DNA from: Lunularia cruciata
Taxonomy: Eukaryota > Streptophyta > Marchantiopsida > Lunulariales > Lunulariaceae
Reading direction: 5' to 3'
Length of the DNA stretch: 64,000 nt
Assembly (NCBI GenBank): GCA_948567375.1
Contig: OX419755.1
Location: 1,369,001 to 1,433,000 of the forward strand
Shown: positions 19,322-27,259 of the stretch, one piece after another
Numbering within the stretch: the first letter of the stretch is position 1
How the letters are laid out: every line of letters starts with the position of its first letter
Program-made: the position numbers and the translations under genes
The notes under the pieces: model-generated
Database searches by the model: none
Told to the model about the DNA's origin: nothing
The model's input: only the letters and a program-made list of their open reading frames with translations

Positions 19322-20302
19322 TGGCAGTATCCAATAGAGGGGATATGTCTATTGGAGTTGTTTGGTGGGATCAGCACCGGACTAGCTACGGTGTTACAGG
19401 CGGTATCCAGGTACAGAGGTACTTGTATGTAGAGAGAGATGAGACTGCTAGGCGAGTCTCTCTACATCATGTGGCACACTTGGCCTATCGATATCCAGAG
19501 TTATTACCAATGTCAGCAGTCAAAGGTTACCAGAAGGCCATACCAGGAGACATTTCCTTACTAGGGGCACATGACCTAGAGAGACATGGGCCTATTCACT
19601 TGGTGATTTCTGGATGGCCATGTAAGGGACATACACGTGCTGGTAGAGGATTGGGTCTTTAGAATCCTTGTTCTAGTGTGTTTTGGGAGATGTTAAGGAT
19701 ACTATGACATCTCCAGGTTCATCAGTCCGTTTCTCCAGCTTACCTTTTGGAGAATGTTCCTTTGATGGGTGATTCTTGCACCAGAGTGGTGGCAAGTACA
19801 CATCAGGTCCATTCTTGGATGGGACCTATTGTATTGTTAGATGCAGCCAGAGTGGGATCATGGGCTTGTTGTCTTCGTCTTTGGTGGACGAACCCTTAAC
19901 CCAGAGAGGTTCTACAGTGCGCTTATGATGGGATTCAGCGACTTGACCATATCCTTGTTGATGATATCTTGGATGTTGGGCGTTAGTCTCAGATAGTGGT
20001 AGTGGCTCACAGGTCACCTATGGCAATGGCGAACCTAGTTGGATAGCCTAGAGCCACATTTCCCACACTCATGAGTTTCCCAGGCTCTCATGCTTTTTGA
20101 GAGGGAGGACCTAGACTTGTTTGGGACTCACAGTTAGAGTAGTTGGTAGAGCCCAACACTGATGAGAGAGAGCGGGCGATGGGTTTTTGCACCGGTATTA
20201 CCGCTGTTCCAGTAGTGTCAAAGGCATCCAGGCGTCAGGTGTTAGGTCAGGCTATGGACCTGAACTGTTTGACCTGGATTGTGAGCCTTGGCTTGGCAGA
20301 GC
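19322..20302 (+). pseudogene. DNA (cytosine-5) methyltransferase domain in A1 polyprotein
   Basis: C5-methyltransferase motifs appear in canonical order over about 320 codons. Motif I is LLELFGGISTGLATVLQA (19349-19402), the cofactor-binding loop. Motif II/III is RYLYVERDETARR. Motif IV is LVISGWPCKGHTRAG, with catalytic Cys at 19621-19623. Motif VI is LLENVP (19744-19761). Motif VIII is LDAARVGSWACCLRLWWTN (about 19837-19893). A terminal block contains ERERAMGF and RRQVLGQAMDLNCLTWIV, matching motifs IX/X. The order is not the permuted DRM arrangement, and no target-recognition domain of normal size is seen. It would methylate cytosine in DNA using S-adenosylmethionine. One frameshift near 19400 and several stops (for example 19660 and 19912) kill this copy. 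It sits between protease and RT, continuous with both. Confidence 0.87.
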
Positions 20303-20988
20303 TATAACACCCATTTGTGCATGTGTGTGGTATTGTGATATTTAGCTTGGTATTACGAGTACTTAAGAGATATTATTTATATAGAGATAAAGGATGGTTT
20401 TATATTAGTCATGGTTAGCTAAAGTTAGTCATAGCTAAGATAGAGGGGACCTTACTTTAGAGGAAGTAGAAAAGATGAGCACCACTATTTTTGATTTTAG
20501 TGTGTTGACTTGGTATAATTCCTAGATGTTTGGCTTTGAGGAAAGAGTTGACAACTCTTGGGCCCGCAAGCCTTTTTGTTTTGGATTCTTCTTTAGTCCA
20601 AGGATAGCCCATGTGAAGGAATCTTTGACTTAGTGGTTGGGTCAAGATAAGACCACATGCTTAGGGGAATATGCCCATGTGAATGGATATTCCTTTCTAC
20701 TTTTTGACTTTACTTGACTTTTAGTCTAGTAACTTGAGTTACTACGGTAATTAGTAACTTTGGTACGTAACTATTTCACAAGTATATAAACAAGTGGTGA
20801 GGAGGTACTCATCATCCTTTCATTTGCAACTATCTCTCTCATTGAGTTCTCTAGTGAGAAATGTCTTGAGTCTTGGAGTGTTAGCCTTGGAGGAGTATGA
20901 TGGAGTTGGGATTCCTTGCCTTCTTAGTCCATGATGCGCTACCATAATAGCCATCAGAGGTTCATCATGAGTGATAGGCCGGCTCACA
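20303..20988 (+). mobile_element. Solo LTR-B in A1
   Basis: This is the plus-sense equivalent of the element B LTRs, from TATAACACCC (TGTAACACCC in B) to GGCTCACA, 686 bp with no internal region. GAGC flanks both sides (20299-20302 and 20989-20992). It interrupts A1 exactly after the methyltransferase end; the frame continues on the other side. It presumably formed by LTR-LTR recombination of a second B-type insertion. Confidence 0.92.
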
Positions 20989-21348
20989 GAGCAGCATAGG
21001 ATGTGCTTGATAGGCATCACCACTCGGAAACTTGTGAGCCCTGTGCCTATCGAGACGATTCAAGCACATGCTGGGGGCGATAGACCAAGTGGACATGGTA
21101 TTCTTGGGACACATCCAGTAGCTACTAGGGAGAATGGTCTACTTGGAGTCCATCCAGGTGAGCGTGGGCTACTTGGATTACACCCTTGGTCCACATGGGA
21201 TGCAGCCAGAGGACATGTGGAGCTTGCAGCCAAAGTGGAGGGAGTTGTTCACACAGAGGTTGGGACCTCTAGTGGTCGGAAGCATCACACTATTGCTCCC
21301 AAGGGCCCAGTGTAGCAGTCAGTCAGTACGTCTTCCACTCCTACTATA
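20989..21348 (+). pseudogene. A1 linker between methyltransferase and RT
   Basis: The frame from the methyltransferase runs on as EQHRMCLIGITTRKLV and stays open to 21315. It holds three spaced copies of a G-x-L-G-x-H-P motif (GILGTHP, GLLGVHP, GLLGLHP), followed by a basic, Gly/Thr-rich tail. No domain is recognised, and it may be a flexible spacer cleaved by the protease. Confidence 0.45.
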
Positions 21349-22790
21349 GTTACAGAGGATACTTGGGAGCCAAATCTTGGACCCAAGCTTACTGGAGAGG
21401 AAAGACGGAGGGTTTGGAGGTTCTTGAGGAGTCACACAAGTTGTTTTGCCTTCAGTATGAAGGATTTGGGTGCTCTGAAGGGACCTGGTATACGGATTGA
21501 GCTAACTTGCAACACACCAGTTTTCTGACGTCCTTATCGATATAGTGATATGGAGAGGACATTGATTCAGAGCCGGAGTAGTGACCTTTTTGAGGCTGGT
21601 TTGGTGGAGATTTCACATGGAGAGTATGCATCAACAATAGTGATGCCAGCCAAGAAGGATATGCATAACAACTATATAGATAAGCGGATGTGTAGAGATT
21701 ACCGTCCTATCAACCGACAGACAAGGGCTGATCGATATGTCATGCCTACATTGGAGGAGATTTTTGATGCGATTGGGCATGCAAAGATCTTTAGTACTTT
21801 GGATCTTCAAGCGGGATATCATCATTTGCCGATTAGGGAGGAGGATGAGTCCAAGACAGCATTCTGGGCTATTGATCCTCACGGTAAGGATGTGTTATAT
21901 CAATGGAGGTTCTTACCATTTGGGTTAAAGAATGCTCCTGTTGAGTTCCAGAGGGTCATGGATAGGATCCTAGCTAGATTGAATTTTGCTCGGTGCTATA
22001 TTGATGACATTTTGGTTTATAGCACTACTGTGGAGGAGCATGAGAGACAATTGTTGGAGGTGTTTGAGAGGTTGAGATCTCATGGACTCAAATTACATCC
22101 TGGGAAGTGTAGGTTCTTCCACAAGCAGGTTGAGTATTTGGGTCACACTATCTACCCCGGAGGACTTGGTGTTCAGCAGACCAAGGTGGAGGCTATTGCA
22201 CGTATTCCTTGGCCTACGGATGGGACCAGAGTGCAAGCATTCCTTGGGTTGGCAAACTTCTATTGCCGCTATGTTAGAGGATTTAGTGCCATTGCCAAGG
22301 CCTTGACAAAGCTGACCAAGCTTACACAAGAGTGGTGTTGGGGAGATGAGCAGGAGAGAGCTTTTGTAGAGCTCAAGGAGAAGTTGACATCTGCTCCTAT
22401 TTTGAGGAGACCGATCAAGGGACAACCATTTCAGGTTCACACTGATTGGAGTATGTTGGGGCTTGGAGCAGTGCTCACCCAACATGATGATGAGGAGAAG
22501 GAGTTTGTGGTGGCCTATGCTAGTCGCTCCAACAATTCAGTGGAGGCAAAGTATAGTTCATATGAGGGAGAGTTCTTGGTAGCAGTTTGGGCAGTAGTAC
22601 ATTCCGATGTTACCTATTTGGGAACCCCTTCACTCTCATCACTGATCATCAGCCGCTGAAGTGGTTGATGGAGTCCGACAAGCTTTCAAGGAAGCTTGCA
22701 TGATGGGCTCTGATTTTATAGGAGTATAATTTCACGGTTGTTCACAGACCTGAAATGGTGAACCATGATGCAGATGGGTTGAGTAGAAAC
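21349..22790 (+). pseudogene. A1 reverse transcriptase and RNase H
   Basis: From 21349 the frame reads a typical gypsy RT approach, has one TGA near 21526, and then is open 21550-22659. Motifs are ISHGEYASTIVMPAKKD, CRDYRPINRQT, STLDLQAGYHHLPI, FLPFGLKNAPVEFQRVMD and the catalytic CYIDDILVYS (YIDD codons 21997-22008). The RNase H start (FQVHTDWSMLGLGAVLTQHD) keeps its first Asp, while the usual Ala-Ser after it is Trp-Ser. A frameshift near 22610 is followed by ITDHQPLKWLM and HRPEMVNHDADGLSRNP, the normal end. It would make cDNA and remove RNA. The frameshift and stops are inactivating. Confidence 0.9.
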
Positions 22791-24288
22791 CCATGTCCCT
22801 GCCAGCAGGATCAGACCGGAGCACGTTGGCATGGTGAGACAAATGAGGAGATGGTGCCAGGTTGGCATGCATCGGCCTTTCTGTATATATTTGCAGAGGC
22901 TTTGGTGGTATCTCTCTCAGCGCATATAGGAGGAGTTATTGAGGTCACACATCCAGAGAGTGAAGATATTGGTATAGTTTAGCGAGACATTCATGATGAT
23001 GTCTTAGTGATGGACTATCTTTGCACGGGTGTTGTGGGTGGCACAGTTGGGGCCAAGGAGAGAGACCGTGTTCTTCAGCGAGCCAAACGGTTCAGATTGG
23101 AGGATAGACACCTTTTGCGTGTATGGGAGGATAGTAGAGTGCGAGTAGTACCACTTCCATCACAGAGACCACAGTTGGTCCATCATGCTCATGAGGAGCT
23201 AGGACATTTTGGAGTAAAGCATATGTATAGCTTACTCCAGAGTCATTATTGGTGGCACGGTATGTAGACCGAGGTACATTAGTTTGTTGCCATATGTGTG
23301 GTTTGTGACCGAGTTAGAGCATCATTCAATGCTCCTACGCCACAATTACACCCATTACCTATCATGGGATTGGGTTACCGTTGGAGTTTGGACTTCACCG
23401 GACCTTTACCGCCGACTATGAGACATCATCGGTATGTTTTGGTGATGGTGGAGCACTTCTCCAAGTGGATTGAGTTGGTGGCACTTCCTGACAAGTCTAG
23501 TGAAGGGACAGCTTACTCGTTCCTGGATCAAGTTCTTAGTCATTTTGGTGCACCAACTGAGGTTTTGACTAATCAGGGTACAGAGTTCTTGGGGGAGTTT
23601 CAGGTCTTGTGTGACAAGGCTTTGATTGATCATCGTACTACATCCCGAGATCACCTTGAGGCAGATGGATTAGCAAAGAGAGTGGTTCAGATGGTGAAGA
23701 GAGGATTGCAAAAGTATGGTTTGTAGAGAGGCCACTTGGGGAGATTGGGATCTCCAGTTACCTTGGTTGGCCATGGGCTATCGGTTTAGCCGGCAAGCCT
23801 CCTTAGCATCCTTCTCTCCATACTTTCTACTCTATGGACAAGATCCAGATTTACCTGCAGCCATTCACCAAGATGCTACTGTAGTTTTGGACTTGGATGA
23901 CCCTAATGTATGGATGAGTGCATGTTCTTAGCGGGTAGGGATCTTTTGGAGAGTGATGCCGATGGCCTTTGAGAACTTGGCGATTGCTCAGCATAGAGAT
24001 ACTTTATGCTATGCTACCATTTGAGGAGGACGTTATAGACCCTTGATCCGTTGATTTCATCCAGGTGACTATGTATATCTACAATAGACAGCACCGATGA
24101 CACTTGATGTTTCTACAAGCTGCACTATCTTGAGAATGCGCAAGGTTTTGCCATTTGGAGTCCTTGTGTTAGAAGGATGTGATGGTGTTGTTTGGAAGGA
24201 TCATGTGTGCAATTGTGCACCGTGCCACCTTCCAAACATTGATGGTTCTATGGACCCAAGCTTGGCACTTGTACGTGCAAGCTTGAGG
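22791..24288 (+). pseudogene. A1 integrase
   Basis: The zinc domain is HHAHEELGHFGVKHMYSLL and CVVCDRV (23179-23320), broken by TAG at 23265 and 23280, where A4 has CAG codons. The core has WSLDFTGPLPP, VLTNQGTEFLGEF and HLEADGLAKRVVQM. The second catalytic Asp is Asn and the final Glu is Lys, although A4 keeps both. FHPGDYVYL marks the C-terminal domain near 24057, and the frame continues as ILRMRKVLPFGVLVLEG into the PHD finger. Frameshifts after 23725 disturb the middle. This copy cannot have active integrase. Confidence 0.85.
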
Positions 24289-24429
24289 TGTATGTTATGT
24301 GGCTCTTCAAGTGGAGCTGCTACTATGTTAGTGTATGATAGCTGTTTGAGAGGATGGCATATGGCATGTATGACTCCTCCCCTCGTTGTGGTTCCTCAGG
24401 GATAGTGGTTATGTCCTAGATGTACTTGA
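24289..24429 (+). pseudogene. A1 C-terminal PHD finger
   Basis: This is a C4HC3 PHD finger appended to the integrase: CMLC, then YDSC (third zinc Cys replaced by Tyr), GWHMAC, and WLCPRC with Trp two residues before the seventh ligand. A TAG interrupts before WLCPRC, and the frame ends TGA at 24427. PHD fingers read histone H3 tails, methylated or not. In chromoviruses a chromodomain occupies this place. The A4 copy (51808-51942) has all eight ligands. Loss of one Cys and the stop show this copy is dead. Confidence 0.85.
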
Positions 24430-24584
24430 CCTTTAGCTAGTTCATTCTTGATATGGTATAGATTGCAGACAAGCAACTAACGATCGGGCTCCATAGCACC
24501 CGGCCTCCTGATCTTTGCCCATTAGAGGGTATATCATATACTTAGAGTAGATGGCTATCTGGAGTTAGAGGGACCTAACCGCCA
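24430..24584 (+). other. A1 3' untranslated part
   Basis: This lies between the PHD stop and the polypurine tract. A similar sequence follows the PHD fingers in A3 and A4 (the CCCGGCCT and TATACCATATAC words are shared). No frame. Confidence 0.6.
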
Positions 24585-24598
24585 GCTAGGGGGGCAAT
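24585..24598 (+). other. A1 polypurine tract
   Basis: GCTAGGGGGGCAAT immediately precedes the LTR start TGTGGCAC. The matching sites in A3 (GCTAGCGGAGCAAT) and A4 (GCTACGGGGCAAT) hold the same position. Confidence 0.75.
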
Positions 24599-25261
24599 TG
24601 TGGCACTTTAGAGTCTATGTATGACTTATGTGTGAGTTGTGCTTCTATAGTGCATGATGTTGACAGCGATGTATGTTGTGTAGCGATGTATATACGCACG
24701 ACAATTGTCACACCATTTGTACTTCCGCATCTAGATGCTCGGACACTGGAGTTCCAATGATAGTAGTTAGAGTTATTTCAGCTGTTTCTCAAGGACTACT
24801 TTCCGACGGTCAGATTCTGTGTTCGGGGTACTGACTTCACGATGGGGCCCACCGTCACTTTGCACCATTTGGATCGTCAAGTGTGCCGTCAGCAGGACCG
24901 TTAGGGTTTCAATGCTAGCTCAAGTCCAGGGGGTATAGTTTCAAAGTGAGCTCTAGAGAGCTCACTTCTCTGATGTTGAGCCTTCAAGTTCCTGGCTATG
25001 GTGGACAAAGGCCGATGAGCGTCACCTGGATTCTCTATGCTTGAGTGGGTGTGGCTTGACTGTAATCAGTGTCCTGTTGTTGGCAGTTTATAGAGTGATA
25101 GATCAAGTACTAATCTGAGTTGAGTTGAGTTGAGAGTGTTAAGCAATCTGATTGATTGTGGCACTTTAGAGTCTATGTATGACTTATGTGTGAGTTGTGC
25201 TTCTATAGTGTATGATGTTGACAGCGATGTATGTTGTGTAGCGATGTATATACGCACGACA
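24599..25261 (+). repeat. 3' LTR of A1
   Basis: This starts TGTGGCACTTTAG after the polypurine tract and ends near CGCACGACA. The first ~113 bases recur at its end (25147-25261), so the LTR carries a terminal direct repeat. The same arrangement is found in A3, A4 and the 60-kb fragment. Its middle (24725-25140) matches the 5' LTR 6952-7375. Confidence 0.8.
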
Positions 25262-26654
25262 ATCTTCCGAGTTGTCTTCCTCACCTTCTGCTTTACTTGG
25301 TCTTGCTATGGCCGGTTGCACACTCTTCTTCATTCTGGTTCCATGGAGAAATATCAATCTTGGCTCTTTGTCACTCTACGTTGCTATCCCCACCGCAAGC
25401 AACTCTAAACATGGAATTTCTCCTCCTTCCATATGATCCATTGCAGTATGGAACTCCCAATCCTCCTCCTCGGCCATTTCTTCCAGTGGTTGTTGCACCT
25501 CGGGTTCTCCATCACTCCCACTGCTCAACTCCTCACTTTGCAATATGAGTTTTGCTTCTTCTTTTTTTGTTGAGTCCTCTGACTTGTACACAACTTCTCC
25601 TTCTAAATCTTCTCCCAATGTCTGGACTCTCAAGATGACCTTATGCTTTGGCGTCAACTTTCTTGTTTTCCATGGCTGTACAAGGGTCCCCTATTTCTTT
25701 TGGTTGACTTTGCTTCTTTTTCTTTGAGATGTTCACCTCCACTCTCTTCTTCTGTCTTGTCTTGGCAAAATGATCATTGCTACTTTGAATCTGGTGGATG
25801 TACTACTCCTCTTCTACATCTGCTTCTCTTCTCAAGTTTGGGTGGAAGTGGAACACCATCTTTTGTCTCTCTTTTGCACTCAGCAGGTTCAGCCCAAGGT
25901 AAAAATGTGTTGCAAACAGCACTAGGTAGTGTGGCGGTGATCTATCTCTCTAATTAAAAACCATTTGCCTTGTTCACTAGTGGAAGCACTTTGCCCAATT
26001 CACCGGTTCTCTTGCAAACATCTAGTGAAAGAACGTGGCCTAGTACTTCATCACATAAGCGGTTTGCTCTGGCTTGAAGATTTCCATTATCACCTTGACA
26101 ATACTTTTCCTTACCGGGTCTCAATAGGTATCCACTTTGTACCCATTCTTTTGTACATGGAGCACTAAAGGAATTGCAGATTTCTATAGTCTCTTCTGCA
26201 AACTCTCCCTTCCCAAGGAATGTAGCTCCGGTTTCCTCACCATCCTCTTTTCATAGGACTAGTCTCCAATCTGACTCTATCCATCATGCTAGATTTCCTC
26301 TCTTCCCTTCTTCCTCTAGACCCTCCTCACAATTACTTGCAACTATTTCTGCCATGAAACCTACAAAACTCAAGTTCCAGTTCCAAGCTATAAAAGTGAT
26401 CAAAAGTCTACCCAAGACTTTGATCCTTGCTATGACATCTAATCTCCAAATCACTACAAGTGAGGGACTCTTCTTTCCACCCCTCCTCAGCATTGTGTAA
26501 TCTCTAACCCTTGGTATTTGGAAGATAATTCTTCCATCTCCTGGACGTGAAATTCTCATTCCCTCAAGATCTTAAAAATTAAACTCTTGGTTGGCTTCAT
26601 AATAAGCACTACTACAAGACAACTACTTAGTGGTATAGGATGCTTGCATGACAT
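25262..26654 (-). pseudogene. LTR-encoded ORF, N-terminal half (solo LTR-C copy)
   Basis: A possible ATG at 26654 lies about 30 bases after the TATA box. Recognisable blocks are WRLDVIARIKVLGRLLITFI and AWNWNLSFVGFM, against RRLDVIARIEVLSRLWITFL and AWNWNVSFPGFM in element C. A Glu-rich acidic region follows (25657-25376, with EEAKLILQSEELSSGSDGEP). Stops and frameshifts are frequent. With 5715-6945 it makes one full-length degraded copy of the frame. The function is unknown. Confidence 0.6.
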
Positions 26655-27062
26655 TTTGAAAGTCCCTTGACGAAGTCTCACTTTTATAGTTCTTTGCTAT
26701 GCGGTCATTCCTCAATCACTCTTCACTTGATGATTACACATTCTACATGCATTCCTCCTATCAGTTTCAATTTTATCTCGCTCATGCCTTAGCTATTTTC
26801 TTGCTTGTACATTCTTGGCTAGAAAGTTGTTACTCTGTCTCTCCATCAAGTTGATCACCCCGAGGTGAAGTTTCCTTACTTTGGGTTACTCCATTGACAA
26901 GTCCAATCAGAGTTCTTCTTTTCTTGACATGAAGCAAACTACTTTGGGTTTGCTTCCCTAAGACACAATTCTTCTTCTTTTGTCACCATTTGGGTTGAAT
27001 CCAACTTTGACTATACACTTCTTCTTAAAAATATAACAAAACCAAAAAATGTGGGTACCACA
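25262..27062 (-). repeat. Solo LTR-C, right half
   Basis: This continues the LTR split by A1. It ends at 27062 in GTGGGTACCACA, the sense start of the LTR, like 1466 and 46911. A TATA box (TATAAAAG) lies on the minus strand at 26682-26688, at the place conserved in the other copies. Flanked on the right by ATAGT. Confidence 0.8.
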
Positions 27063-27245
27063 ATAGTTGCTACTTGCCACAAGCCATTGGTAGCCAAATG
27101 AATCCCATTCTCTTCAACCAAGTCAGCACCACCATCAACTACCTTTTCTCTAGAAGCAAGAACCACTCCATCTCTACTCTCACAAAGTGTGGCAGTCAAT
27201 TGGAATAAGGGTGAGCTAAATTTTCCAAACAACTCCCAAAAACTC
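27063..27245 (-). pseudogene. A2: unrecognised pre-protease domain
   Basis: The minus strand reads TATLCESRDGVV, GADLVEENGI and TNGLWQ, the same block as A1 18355-18480. It connects across the solo LTR-C to 4842, where TRLEALPIRP follows, as RLEELPARP does in A1. To the right it joins LTR-type sequence directly, so the gag region is deleted in A2. Confidence 0.7.
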
Positions 27246-27259
27246 AACTAAATGCACTA

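Larger units (their letters stand above)
6951..25261 (+). mobile_element. A1: Ty3/gypsy element with methyltransferase and PHD finger
   Basis: This is a plus-strand LTR retrotransposon inserted in a solo LTR-C and itself interrupted by element B (9313-17109) and a solo LTR-B (20303-20988). With these removed, the order is LTR, primer site, gag with two CCHC knuckles, an unrecognised domain, protease, cytosine-5 methyltransferase, RT, RNase H, integrase, PHD finger, polypurine tract, LTR. All coding parts carry stops or frameshifts. The two LTRs differ in structure: the 5' copy lacks about the first 120 bases and the 3' copy lacks the distal half. No clean target duplication could be identified. 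Confidence 0.85.

Noticed and set aside
19826..20017. Minus-strand 63-codon frame inside the methyltransferase
   Set aside because: The plus-strand frame carries motif VIII in the same place, so the minus frame is a shadow.
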